Below, piece by piece: positions 17,475 through 26,301 of a DNA stretch of 64,000 nt. A model generated the notes under the pieces. That model was not told where the DNA came from and did no database searches. It saw only the letters and a list, made by a program, of their open reading frames with translations. Position 1 is the stretch's first letter. Every line of letters starts with the position of its first letter. Source of the stretch: Bradyrhizobium aeschynomenes (GTDB lineage: Bacteria > Pseudomonadota > Alphaproteobacteria > Rhizobiales > Xanthobacteraceae); NCBI RefSeq assembly GCF_013178945.1, contig NZ_JABFDM010000009.1:1-64000 (forward strand). The letters are read 5' to 3'. The translations under genes were made by a program, and so were the position numbers.

Positions 17475-17885
17475 TCACACCTTCATGTCGATCACGGTGC
17501 GGCTCATCTCGTCGCTCACCTTCAGCACGCGGGCATTGGCGGCGAAGCTGTATTTGGCGACGAGCTGGCTGATCATCTCCTGCGCGAGGTCGACATTGGG
17601 CGCGGCGACGAGGCCGTCCTTGTTGGCGAACGGCGCGGAGGGATCGTAGCTCGCGGAGGTCCCGGAGCTCGAACGGGTGATGGTCGTCTGCGTACCGCCG
17701 CCGGCGACGTCGCTCTGCACCAGCTCGAGCGGCACATAGGCCTTCGGCGCGCCGGCCGGCAGCGTGCCGTCGGCATTGGGCAGCGCGCCCGTGCTCCGGG
17801 CATTGGCGACGTTCGAGGCGGACACTTCGAGCCGCCGCGAGGCCGCATTCATGCCGGAGACTGCGATGGTGGCGGTGGGGCTCAT
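17475..17885 (-). CDS. FlgC-like flagellar basal-body rod family protein, orphan copy
   Basis: The 136-residue protein starts ATIAVSGMNAASRRLEVSAS with SNVANARSTGALP, the N-terminal flagellar rod motif, and ends AQEMISQLVAKYSFAANARV with LKVSDEMSRTVIDMKV, the C-terminal rod/hook motif. Both interacting helices of axial proteins are present; length is like FlgC. No other flagellar gene lies in the window, so this may be a paralogue of the cluster-borne flgC. Confidence 0.75.
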   Translation of the reverse strand: MSPTATIAVSGMNAASRRLEVSASNVANARSTGALPNADGTLPAGAPKAYVPLELVQSDVAGGGTQTTITRSSSGTSASYDPSAPFANKDGLVAAPNVDLAQEMISQLVAKYSFAANARVLKVSDEMSRTVIDMKV

Positions 17886-18129
17886 GGCGCGCTTGCTGAC
17901 GAGGACGATGCGGCAGCTAAGCCCGGGGCCTGCGAAGCAAGCGTCAAGACCTGTGATGGCATTCGAATGACCGGGGCAAGGCTTCGTTCACCATGGTCCG
18001 TCTCCGTCCGCTCATGGCGGTCCGCCCCGCGGAGGCGATCAGCCGCGGCATCTTCACGGGGGATTGCGTCCGGAGGCGCTTACGATCGGTCGTCTTTCGC
18101 GGTAAATTGGGAAGCTGAGGAGAGTTCTG

Positions 18130-19758
18130 ATGGCCAAATCAGGCGCGAAGCCGGCCGGTCTCGACGATCATGCCAGGAAGCTCGCGGCCGGGTTTGCCAA
18201 GGGGCGGCTGCCGCAGCCGACGCCGGAGCTCGAGCGCTTCCTGCTGACCCATTCCACCGAGATCTCCGCGGCGGCCGAGGGCGTGTGCCGCCACATGCCG
18301 CCGGCCGGCGACGACGAAGCGCTCGGCATCGGCTATCTGTTCATGCTGCAGATGCTGCTCTCCGGCCTGAACGAGCGGGCGAAGCGCGGCGCCAAGGATG
18401 CGGCTGAGCTGATCGCGCGCTTCCAGTCCGATCTGGCGGCGAAGGCCGAGGCCGGGGAGATCGAGGGCACCTTGCTCGCTTATCTCGGCGGCGCCTTGCA
18501 ACAGGCCGGAATCGCCGCATCCCCGGAGCTCATCGCAGTCTCTGCCGAACTCGGCGACGAGGAGGAGGACGATGTGCTGCCGGGCGACATCGTCTCGGTG
18601 CTCGAAGACATCCTCGAGGCCTGCGACGGCGATCCGTTCCAGATGGTGTCCGCCTTCGCCGAGGGCGCGCATCTGATGCCCGATGATGCCAAGATCGCGC
18701 TGGCCACCCATCTGGCGCAGAACGAGCAGGCGGATGCGCGTGCGGCCGCAGTGCTGTTCCTGCAGAACGGCAGCGCGGCGGTGCGCAAAGCCGCGGCGGC
18801 GGCGCTGCTGGAGCAGGCTTCGACATTGTCGCCCGTCGACCTCCGCCGTGTGATCGCGATGCGCAACTGGCGGCCGGAGCGCGAGCGCGCCGGCGTCGAC
18901 GCGATCATCCAGAAGGCCCGTGCGGCCGGCGTGGACTGTGCGCCCTGGGCAAAGGGCGCGGTCGACAAGCTCAAGTCCAGTGCAACCGACGGCGCCGGCA
19001 CGCAGCTGTTGCTGGCGGTGTCACCCGTCGACCGCAAGACGCAGCGGATCATGACGATCTTCACCCGCGACGGCATCTCCGAGGCGATGACCAGCGATCC
19101 GCAACCGCGCGAGGCGGTCAAGGAGATCATGGCGGGCCTCGCGGCGCATGGGCCGCTGCTGGACGTCAGCCGGGCCTTCGTCGACCGCATGGTCGGTCAC
19201 CATCTCGGGCTGACCGTCGCGCGTGGCGAGGTGCCGCCGGCGGGGCTGTTGCAGGTCGCCGAGACGATCGGCGGCGCCGAATGGCAGCCGGCCCAGATCG
19301 ATTCTCGCGAACTCCTGAACGAGCTGATCGCCGATCTGCCTGACGATCTGCGCGCGCCCGAAGACGTCGCGATGGCCCTGGCCGACAGCGGCGACATCGT
19401 CGAGCTCGACGGCATCGAGGATTCCTGGTTCGAGGACGATGCCGAGTTGGAGCAGAAGGTGAAGAGCGCCAGCCGCCGGGCGCGTGAGGCGCTGCCCGCC
19501 AAGCTTTTGCAGAACGACGGCGCCATCGGCGCGCAGCGGGCGCGCTGGGCGGAGCTGTTCGTGATGACGGCGCTGTGGATGCGCGAGGGGGCGCGCGACG
19601 AATGGCTCGGCTGGGCCGATCTCGCCGTGATCGCGCGCGCCGTGCTCGATGGGCATGACCTCAGGGAGATCGGGCTGATGCGCAACATCGCCGAGCGGAC
19701 GGTGGCGTGCCTGGCGCGGGAGGACGATGACGACGAGCTTCAGGACGATCCGTTCTGA
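18130..19758 (+). CDS. Large soluble conserved hypothetical protein, helix-rich
   Basis: A 542-residue acidic protein. A stretch at about residues 185-245 (ALATHLAQNEQADARAAAVL and AVRKAAAAALLEQAS) resembles HEAT/armadillo-type helical repeats. The C-terminal 100 residues contain RARWAELFVMTALWMREG and an acidic end DDDDELQDDPF. There is no signal peptide, membrane helix or catalytic motif. The final 19 bases overlap, tail to tail, the end of the ferredoxin-like gene on the other strand. I do not recognise a function. Confidence 0.65.
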   Translation: MAKSGAKPAGLDDHARKLAAGFAKGRLPQPTPELERFLLTHSTEISAAAEGVCRHMPPAGDDEALGIGYLFMLQMLLSGLNERAKRGAKDAAELIARFQSDLAAKAEAGEIEGTLLAYLGGALQQAGIAASPELIAVSAELGDEEEDDVLPGDIVSVLEDILEACDGDPFQMVSAFAEGAHLMPDDAKIALATHLAQNEQADARAAAVLFLQNGSAAVRKAAAAALLEQASTLSPVDLRRVIAMRNWRPERERAGVDAIIQKARAAGVDCAPWAKGAVDKLKSSATDGAGTQLLLAVSPVDRKTQRIMTIFTRDGISEAMTSDPQPREAVKEIMAGLAAHGPLLDVSRAFVDRMVGHHLGLTVARGEVPPAGLLQVAETIGGAEWQPAQIDSRELLNELIADLPDDLRAPEDVAMALADSGDIVELDGIEDSWFEDDAELEQKVKSASRRAREALPAKLLQNDGAIGAQRARWAELFVMTALWMREGARDEWLGWADLAVIARAVLDGHDLREIGLMRNIAERTVACLAREDDDDELQDDPF

Positions 19759-20051
19759 TCATCATGCAGGAGCGACAGGGCGCCGGCGACCTCGCCGGCC
19801 CGGGAGACCAGCACATATTCGCCCCGCGCGGCGCGGACGCCGGCCGTGATCACCACCGCCCGCTTCGGGCACAGGCCGAAGCAGCTGGTCATGATGGTGC
19901 GCGCGGGCTTGCCGCGCGCCGGGGCCGCGCGCTTCATCGCCCGCTTGATCTCCTTCCCGATGTCCTTCGCATCATCGCTGCGCTTCAGGCATTTGCGGCA
20001 GACGAAGACGGGAGCAGGGCGAGGCGGCCGGACGATGCGAGATGAAGCCAT
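19740..20051 (-). CDS. Thioredoxin-like 2Fe-2S ferredoxin domain protein
   Basis: The 103-residue protein has CRKCLKR near residue 18 and CFGLCPKRAVVITAG near residue 57, the C-x2-C ... C-x3-C pattern of thioredoxin-like [2Fe-2S] ferredoxins. The middle is strongly basic. It ends with a short SRAGEVAGALSLLHD segment. It probably binds an iron-sulfur cluster and transfers electrons, partner unknown. It overlaps the end of the convergent 542-residue protein gene. Confidence 0.65.
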   Translation of the reverse strand: MASSRIVRPPRPAPVFVCRKCLKRSDDAKDIGKEIKRAMKRAAPARGKPARTIMTSCFGLCPKRAVVITAGVRAARGEYVLVSRAGEVAGALSLLHDDQNGSS

Positions 20052-20371
20052 GGCTTCCAGCTAGGCGGCCGTGCAGCGCTCCACATCCCCCTGATGACGC
20101 GCAGCCGATGTGCGGCAGGCGAGGTTCCCGCCATCCATGGCTGTTTCCAGAATTCAGTGCCGGAGAGCGATCATCAGTCCTCCCGAGTGGGGCGAGGCAT
20201 GCGAGCTATTGCCCATCGTCAGAGCATATGATCTTGTCGGACGGGTGCACGGCAGGCTCGCCTGGGGATGGTGGTGGTGCGTCCGTTCCCGAGGCCCCGA
20301 CCGCCATGTCATAATGCGCGCTACGCTCGTGTGCGCGGGTGAGGATGTCTGGAAGGAGACCGCTCGGCGTC
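20052..20371. other. Divergent intergenic region before the SorC-type regulator
   Basis: It separates the minus-strand ferredoxin-like gene from the plus-strand regulator gene. A CATAAT hexamer at 20311-20316 could be a -10 box but has no good -35 partner. AAGGAG at about 20354-20359 may be a ribosome-binding site, though it is 12 bases from the chosen ATG. No repeat or gene is seen. Confidence 0.4.
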
Positions 20372-21322
20372 ATGGCGGCCAGCGACAGCGACAAATCCCG
20401 GCTCGACGACGCCGCCCGCGCCGGCTGGCTGTATTTCATCGCGGGTCATACCCAGGACGAGATCGCCCGGATGCTGCAGGTGTCGCGCGCCTCGGCGCAG
20501 CGGCTGGTGTCGCTGTGCCTCGCCGAGCGGCTGATCACCTTCCGGCTCGAGCACCCGATCGCGTCCTGCATGGCGCTCGCCGGCCGGCTGAAGGAACGGT
20601 TTACGCTGGTGCATAGCGAGGTGGTGCCGACCGATCCGGCGGCGCCGACGGGCGCCGCGGGAATTGCCGAGCGCTGCGCCAACCTGCTGGAGACGGCGTT
20701 GCGCGCCGAGACGCCCGTGATCATTGCGCTCGGCACCGGCCGGGCGGTGCGGGCCGCGGTCGAGCGCGTCTCGCCGGTCGATCGGCCCGAGCACCAGATC
20801 GTCTCGCTGGTCGGCAACATCCTGGCCGATGGCTCCGCGAGCTTCTTCGACACGGTCGGCCGGCTCGCCGACCGCACCGGCGCGCGGCATTACCCGATGC
20901 CGCTGCCGTTCCTGATGGGCAGCGAGGACGAGCGTGACCGCATGGTCCGGCTCGATGCCATCGCCAAGGTCAAGGCGGTCGCCGACAAGGCCGACCTCAA
21001 GCTGGTTGGCATCGGCCAGATGGACCAGAAGGCGCAGATGCACGTCGACGGCTTCGTCACCCGCGACGAACTCACCGAGATGATGCGGCTCGGGGCCATC
21101 GGCGAGATCACCGGCTGGGCCTACGACGCCAACGGCAGGGTGATTGCCGGCGGCACCAACCGGCGCCTGACCAGCATCCCGCCCGACGTCCCGGCCCGCG
21201 CCATGACCATTGCCGCCGCGCTGGGACCGGCGAAGATCCCGGCGATCCGCGCTGCGCTGACCGGCCGGCTGATCAATGGCCTGATCACCGACGAGGCCAC
21301 GGCGCGCGCCATCCTGGCTTGA
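20372..21322 (+). CDS. SorC/DeoR-type sugar-binding transcriptional regulator
   Basis: A 316-residue regulator. The N-terminal helix-turn-helix reads HTQDEIARMLQVSRASAQRL, and the C-terminal sugar-phosphate-binding domain has ALGTGRAV near residue 120, SLVGNILADGS, GIGQMD near 217 and GAIGEITGWAYDANG. SorC regulators sense a phosphorylated sugar or polyol intermediate. Directly downstream is the polyol ABC-transporter operon, which it most likely controls. The ATG at 20372 keeps the conserved N-terminus; in-frame starts exist up to 33 bases earlier. Confidence 0.85.
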   Translation: MAASDSDKSRLDDAARAGWLYFIAGHTQDEIARMLQVSRASAQRLVSLCLAERLITFRLEHPIASCMALAGRLKERFTLVHSEVVPTDPAAPTGAAGIAERCANLLETALRAETPVIIALGTGRAVRAAVERVSPVDRPEHQIVSLVGNILADGSASFFDTVGRLADRTGARHYPMPLPFLMGSEDERDRMVRLDAIAKVKAVADKADLKLVGIGQMDQKAQMHVDGFVTRDELTEMMRLGAIGEITGWAYDANGRVIAGGTNRRLTSIPPDVPARAMTIAAALGPAKIPAIRAALTGRLINGLITDEATARAILA

Positions 21323-21663
21323 CGTCGCCCAACTCTCTCCTCTCGTCATTCCGGGGCATTCGCGCCAGCGAATGAGCCCGGAATCCATAACCCCACGCCG
21401 ACGTTCCGAGACGAGATGCCCACGACAAGCGTGCCCCGCATTCCTCCTGTGGGTATGGGTTCCGGGCTCGCGCTTGCGCGCGCCCCGGAACGACGCATGG
21501 CGAGAGAGGTGCCATGTTCGACGGCGCTTCAATCGCATCAATATCTTGTCGCGCCGCACAACCTGTGGGCGCCGGCGCATGCTTGACAAAGCCCGATCAG
21601 TGTTGTGAACATAAGCCCAGCCCGTGAGCATATATTCAAGAACCGCGGGAATGGGAGGAGACC
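21323..21663. repeat. Gap with a CATTCCGGGGC palindromic repeat and the transporter promoter region
   Basis: About 21345-21495 holds a long imperfect palindrome: CGTCATTCCGGGGCATTCG at the left and GCGCGCCCCGGAACGACG at the right, with inner copies GAGCCCGGAATCC and GGTTCCGGGCTC. After it, TTGACA at 21583-21588 is a -35 candidate for the transporter operon. An inverted pair TGAACATA (21606-21613) / TATATTCA (21631-21638), one mismatch, could be the regulator's operator. Confidence 0.55.
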
Positions 21664-22995
21664 GTGAAGACCATCTTCACTCGGACGAGCACGCTTGCCG
21701 CCCTGATGGGCGCCGCCGCGCTGCTGACACATGCGCCCGCTCTGGCTGAGACGAGCCTGACGATCGCCACCGTCAACAACGGTGACATGATCCGGATGCA
21801 GGGCCTGACCAGCGAGTTCACCAAGGCCAATCCCGACATCTCCGTGAAATGGGTGACGCTGGAAGAGAACGTGCTGCGCCAGCGCGTGACGACGGACATC
21901 GCCACCAAGGGCGGTCAGTTCGACATCCTCACCATCGGCACCTACGAGGTGCCGATCTGGGCCAAGAAGAACTGGCTGGTGCCGCTCGACAAGCTCGGCG
22001 CGGATTACGACGCCAACGACATCCTGCCGAAGATCAAGGACGCGGTGTCCGTCGACGGCAAGCTCTATGCCGCGCCGTTCTACGGCGAGAGCTCGATGGT
22101 GATGTACCGCACCGACCTGTTCGACAAGGCCGGGCTGAAGATGCCGGAGAGCCCGACCTGGGACTTCGTCATCGACGCCGCCAAGAAGCTCACCGACAAG
22201 CAGGCCGGCACGTTCGGCATCTGCCTGCGCGGCAAGGCCGGCTGGGGCGAGAACATGGCGTTCCTGACCGCGATGTCGAACTCGTTCGGGGCGCGCTGGT
22301 TCGACGAGAAATGGCAGCCGCAGTTCAACACGCCGGAATGGAAGAAGACGCTGTCCACCTATGTCGATCTGATGAAGGAAGCCGGTCCTCCCGGCGCCAG
22401 CTCCAACGGCTTCAACGAGAATCTCGCGCTGTTCAATTCCGGCAAATGCGCGATGTGGATCGACGCGACGGTGGCGGCCTCGTTCGTGACCAATCCGAAG
22501 GAGTCGAAGGTCGCCGACAAGGTCGGCTTCGCGCTGGCGCCGAACACCGGCCTCGGCAAGAACGCCAACTGGCTGTGGGCGTGGAATCTCGCGATCCCCG
22601 CCGGCTCGAAGAAGACCGAAGCGGCCGAGAAGTTCATCGCCTGGGCGACCAGCAAGGACTACACCAAGCTCGTCGCGTCGAAGGACGGCTGGGCCAACGT
22701 GCCGCCGGGCACGCGCACCTCGCTCTACAAGAACGAGGAGTACCTGAAGGTCGCGCCGTTCGCGAAGATCACCTTGGCGTCGATCGATGCGGCTGATCCG
22801 AGCCATCCGACCGTGAAACCGGTGCCCTATGTCGGCGTGCAATACGCCGCGATTCCCGAATTCCAGGGCATCGGCACCGCGGTGGGACAGCAGTTCTCGG
22901 CGGCGCTCGCGGGATCGATGACCGTCGATGCGGCCTTGGCTGCGGCGCAGTCCGCCACCGAACGCGAGATGAAGCGCGCCGGCTACATCAAATAG
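21664..22995 (+). CDS. Polyol/sugar ABC transporter substrate-binding protein (SmoE-like)
   Basis: A 443-residue periplasmic protein with a signal peptide cleaved after THAPALA (about residue 28). It has the extracellular solute-binding family 1 fold: TLEENVLRQRVTTDIATKGG, DILTIGTYEVPIWAKK, YGESSMVMYRTDLF and AAPLNA-type hinge regions. It resembles sorbitol/mannitol-binding SmoE proteins. GTG is the start, preceded by GGGAGGAG. A stem-loop with a T-run 50 bases after the stop separates it from the permease genes, as expected for a protein needed in excess over the membrane parts. Confidence 0.88.
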   Translation: MKTIFTRTSTLAALMGAAALLTHAPALAETSLTIATVNNGDMIRMQGLTSEFTKANPDISVKWVTLEENVLRQRVTTDIATKGGQFDILTIGTYEVPIWAKKNWLVPLDKLGADYDANDILPKIKDAVSVDGKLYAAPFYGESSMVMYRTDLFDKAGLKMPESPTWDFVIDAAKKLTDKQAGTFGICLRGKAGWGENMAFLTAMSNSFGARWFDEKWQPQFNTPEWKKTLSTYVDLMKEAGPPGASSNGFNENLALFNSGKCAMWIDATVAASFVTNPKESKVADKVGFALAPNTGLGKNANWLWAWNLAIPAGSKKTEAAEKFIAWATSKDYTKLVASKDGWANVPPGTRTSLYKNEEYLKVAPFAKITLASIDAADPSHPTVKPVPYVGVQYAAIPEFQGIGTAVGQQFSAALAGSMTVDAALAAAQSATEREMKRAGYIK

Positions 22996-23524
22996 GTGCG
23001 CAAGGTCATCAGCTCGACACGAAACTCCTCCCGAGCTGATCACTGGCGGCCATCCCTCCCCACAAGGGATGGCCGCATTTTTCTCTCCGGTCCAACGCGA
23101 GATCCGTAGGGTGGGCAAAGCGAAGCGTGCCCACCATCGAGCGCCGCCGCGACGCCGGTGCCGATGACTGCACCCTCTCCCCTTGTGGGAGAGGGCATGT
23201 AGGACAGTGCAACAAGCTCGGTTTGGTGAGGGGTATGCCTCCGACAGAATCGGTCGCCGAGAGAGACCCCTCACCCGACCGCATACGTGGATGGGCCGGT
23301 GATGGCCTCTCCCACAAGGGGAGAGGGCGCATTCACGGGCACCGCGCTCGAGCGTCACTATGAGAGTCCAATGTTGCGACAGCGAGCTATCAGTTCGTCA
23401 TTGCGAGGAGCGGAGCGACGAAGCAATCCCGAGTCCCGCGCACGTCCCAGGAATGCTTCGCTTCGCTCGCAATGACGGCGGTCTTCATCCAGCAAGCAGT
23501 TAATCGAGCAGACGGACAGCAGCA
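22996..23524. repeat. Long gap inside the transporter operon filled with three kinds of palindromic repeat
   Basis: In order: a terminator (23046-23082), a GTAGGGTGGGC..GCCCACC palindrome (23106-23135), a pair of inverted CCCTCTCCCC..TGGGAGAGGG elements (about 23172-23195 and 23306-23328), and a TCATTGCGAGGAGCGGAGCG ... GCTTCGCTCGCAATGACGG palindrome (about 23396-23477). No gene is present. The insertions split the binding-protein gene from its permeases by 529 bases. Confidence 0.7.
23046..23082 (+). terminator. Rho-independent terminator or attenuator after the binding-protein gene
   Basis: GCGGCCATCCCT (23046-23057) pairs perfectly with AGGGATGGCCGC (23065-23076) across a 7-base loop and is followed by ATTTTT. 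It should stop most transcripts after the binding-protein gene, leaving a minority to continue into the permease genes. Confidence 0.8.
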
Positions 23525-24397
23525 ATGGCCACCCGACAAACCCAACTGCTCGCCCGGGCGCTGATGTCGCCGGCGGTTATCCTGCTGTTCATCTGGATGA
23601 TCGTGCCATTGGCACTGACGGTCTACTTCTCGACGCTGCATTACAGCCTGCTCGATCCCGGCTCCGAGAGCTTCGTCGGCCTGGAGAATTTCGAGTACTT
23701 CCTCACCGATCCCGCCTTCCTCGCTTCGCTGCAAAACACGCTCGTGCTGGTCGGCTCGGTGCTGCTGCTCACGATCGGCCTCGGCATTCCCCTGGCGATC
23801 CTGCTCGACCAGCCTGTCATCGGCCGCAACGTCATCCGCCTGATGGTGATCGCGCCGTTCTTCGTGATGCCGACGGTCAGCGCACTGGTGTGGAAGAACC
23901 TGCTGATGCATCCCGTCTCAGGCCTGTTCGCGTGGATCGCGACCTCGCTCGGGATGACGCCGATCGACTGGTTCACCGACGCACCGCTGCTTGCGGTCAT
24001 CTTCATCGTCGCCTGGCAGTGGCTGCCGTTCGCAACGCTCATTTTGCTGACTGCGCTGCAGTCGCTCGACGAGGAGCAGAAGGAGGCCGCCGAGATGGAC
24101 GGCGCCGGCGCGCTGTCGCGGTTCATCTACCTGACGCTGCCGCATCTGGCGCGGCCGATCACGGTGGTGATCCTGATCGAGACGATCTTCCTGCTCACCG
24201 TGTTCGCCGAGATCTTCGTCACCACCGGCGGCGGGCCCGGCCTGCAGACCACCAATATCGCCTTCCTGGTCTATTCGCAGGCGCTGATCCAGTTCGACGT
24301 CGGCACGGCCTCGGCCGGCGGACTCGTCGCCGTGGTGATCGCCAACATCGTCGCCTTCTTCCTGGTCCGCATCGTCGGCCGCAACCTCGAGGCGTAG
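23525..24397 (+). CDS. Polyol/sugar ABC transporter permease (SmoF/MalF type)
   Basis: A 290-residue inner-membrane protein with six predicted helices. The binding-protein-dependent transport EAA loop reads EQKEAAEMDGAGALSRFIYL then TLPHLARP near residue 185-205, which contacts the ATPase. The start is ATG at 23525. It is followed after four bases by the partner permease, so the two are co-translated. Confidence 0.88.
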   Translation: MATRQTQLLARALMSPAVILLFIWMIVPLALTVYFSTLHYSLLDPGSESFVGLENFEYFLTDPAFLASLQNTLVLVGSVLLLTIGLGIPLAILLDQPVIGRNVIRLMVIAPFFVMPTVSALVWKNLLMHPVSGLFAWIATSLGMTPIDWFTDAPLLAVIFIVAWQWLPFATLILLTALQSLDEEQKEAAEMDGAGALSRFIYLTLPHLARPITVVILIETIFLLTVFAEIFVTTGGGPGLQTTNIAFLVYSQALIQFDVGTASAGGLVAVVIANIVAFFLVRIVGRNLEA

Positions 24398-24401
24398 CAG
24401 C

Positions 24402-25232
24402 ATGGCGCGCAAGGTCACCGGACGTCACGTCGTGATCTCCACCGCCGGCGCCTGGATCGCCGGCTTCGTGATCTTCTTCCCGATCCTGTGGATGGTGCTG
24501 GCCAGCTTCAAGACCGAGCTGGAGGCGTTCGCGACGCCGCCCTCGTTCCTGTTCTTCCACTGGACAACCGAGAACTACGTGACCGTGCAGGAGCGCAGCG
24601 ACTATCTGCACCACGCGCTGAACTCGCTGATCGTCGCCGGCGGCTCGACGCTCATTGCGATGCTGATCGCGATTCCCGCGGCATGGTCGATGGCGTTTTC
24701 GCCGACGAAGCGCACCAAGGACATCCTGCTCTGGATGCTCTCGACCAAGATGATGCCGCCGGTCGGCGTGCTCGTGCCGATCTATCTCATCTACAAGAAC
24801 CTCGGCCTGCTCGATACGCGCACAGGGCTGGTCTTCATCCTGTGCCTCGGCAACCTGCCGATCGTGATCTGGATGCTGTTCACCTATTTCAAGGAGATCC
24901 CGAAGGACATCCTCGAAGCCGCGCGGATGGACGGCGCCACGATCGGACGCGAGCTGATCTATGTGCTGACGCCGATGGCAATCCCCGGGCTCGCGTCGAC
25001 CCTGCTCCTCAACCTGATCCTCGCCTGGAACGAGGCGTTCTGGACCTTGAACCTCTCGACGCTGGAGGCGGCGCCGCTGACGACCTTCATCGCCTCCTAT
25101 TCGAGCCCGGAAGGCCTGTTCTGGGCGCGGCTGTCGGCGGCCTCGACGCTCGCGATCGCGCCGATCCTGATCATCGGCTGGTTCAGCCAGAAGCAGCTCG
25201 TGCGCGGGCTGACCTTCGGCGCAGTGAAATAA
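24402..25232 (+). CDS. Polyol/sugar ABC transporter permease (SmoG/MalG type)
   Basis: A 276-residue inner-membrane protein with six predicted helices, an EAA loop (DILEAARMDGATIGRELIYV near 168-187) and the closing GLTFGAVK tail typical of the second carbohydrate permease subunit. It pairs with the preceding permease to form the channel; the ATPase gene begins 14 bases later. Confidence 0.9.
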   Translation: MARKVTGRHVVISTAGAWIAGFVIFFPILWMVLASFKTELEAFATPPSFLFFHWTTENYVTVQERSDYLHHALNSLIVAGGSTLIAMLIAIPAAWSMAFSPTKRTKDILLWMLSTKMMPPVGVLVPIYLIYKNLGLLDTRTGLVFILCLGNLPIVIWMLFTYFKEIPKDILEAARMDGATIGRELIYVLTPMAIPGLASTLLLNLILAWNEAFWTLNLSTLEAAPLTTFIASYSSPEGLFWARLSAASTLAIAPILIIGWFSQKQLVRGLTFGAVK

Positions 25233-25246
25233 CGAAAGGGCTGATC

Positions 25247-26254
25247 ATGGGACGGATCACGCTGGAAGGTGTGCAGAAATCGTTCGGGCCGGTCCATATC
25301 ATCAAGGGCGCCGATCTCGACATTCCCGACGGCGCTTTCGTGGTGTTCGTCGGCCCGTCCGGCTGCGGCAAGACCACGCTGCTGCGGCTGATCGCGGGGC
25401 TCGAGGATGTCTCCGGCGGACGCATCCTGATCGACGGCAACAACGTCGTCGACGTGCCGCCGGCCAAGCGCGGCCTGTCGATGGTGTTCCAATCCTACGC
25501 GCTGTATCCGCATATGAGCGTGCGCGGCAACATCGCGTTCGGCCTGAAGATGGCCGGGCTGCCGAAGGCCGAGATCAACCGGAAGGTCGAGGCCGCCGCG
25601 GCGACGTTGAACCTCACGCCCTATCTCGACCGCAAGCCGCGCGAACTCTCCGGCGGCCAGCGCCAGCGCGTCGCGATCGGCCGCGCCATCGTCCGTGAGC
25701 CCAAGGCATTCCTGTTCGACGAGCCTTTGTCCAATCTCGATGCCGCGCTGCGCGTCCAGATGCGGCTCGAGGTGACGCGGTTGCAGAAGCAGCTCGGCAC
25801 CACCGCCATCTACGTGACGCATGACCAGGTCGAAGCCATGACCATGGCCGACAAGATCGTCGTGCTGAACGCCGGACGCATCGAGCAATATGGCTCGCCG
25901 ATCGAACTCTATCAGCGGCCCGCCAACCTGTTCGTCGCCGGCTTCATCGGCTCGCCGAAGATGAACCTCATCACCGGTGCGGAAGCCGACAAGCACAACG
26001 CAACCACGATCGGCGTGCGGCCCGAGCACATCGGGATCGTCGAGGCCGGCAACGAGGGCTGGTCCGGCAAGGTCGTGATCGCCGAGCATCTCGGCAGCGA
26101 CACGTTTCTTTATGTCGATGCCGGCGCACTCGGCACGTTGACGGTGCGCGTGGTCGGCGAGAAGCGGCTCAACGCCGGCGATGCCGTGATGCTGCGGCCG
26201 GAGCCGAGCCGGATCTATCGCTTCGATGCCAACGGCAATTCGATGTTCGCATGA
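25247..26254 (+). CDS. Polyol/sugar ABC transporter ATP-binding protein (SmoK/MalK type)
   Basis: A 335-residue ATPase: Walker A GPSGCGKTT (about 36-44), Q-loop VFQSYALYPHM, signature LSGGQRQRVAIGRA, Walker B FLFDEPLSNLDA and switch VTHDQ. The C-terminal TOBE/MalK regulatory domain includes GVRPEHIGI. It powers the two permeases. The frame is open far upstream, but the ATG at 25247 with AAAGGG ahead matches the family start (GRITLEGVQKSFG). Confidence 0.93.
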   Translation: MGRITLEGVQKSFGPVHIIKGADLDIPDGAFVVFVGPSGCGKTTLLRLIAGLEDVSGGRILIDGNNVVDVPPAKRGLSMVFQSYALYPHMSVRGNIAFGLKMAGLPKAEINRKVEAAAATLNLTPYLDRKPRELSGGQRQRVAIGRAIVREPKAFLFDEPLSNLDAALRVQMRLEVTRLQKQLGTTAIYVTHDQVEAMTMADKIVVLNAGRIEQYGSPIELYQRPANLFVAGFIGSPKMNLITGAEADKHNATTIGVRPEHIGIVEAGNEGWSGKVVIAEHLGSDTFLYVDAGALGTLTVRVVGEKRLNAGDAVMLRPEPSRIYRFDANGNSMFA

Positions 26255-26301
26255 GAGGTGACGTCCCCTCCGGACGTCAATGACAACAACGGACCACGAC
26301 C

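Noticed and set aside
11061..18000. Second copy of the tRNA-Phe 3' end as attachment site
   Set aside because: No stretch matching GGTTCGATCCCGCCCCTGGG was found to the right of the tRNA within the accessory region.
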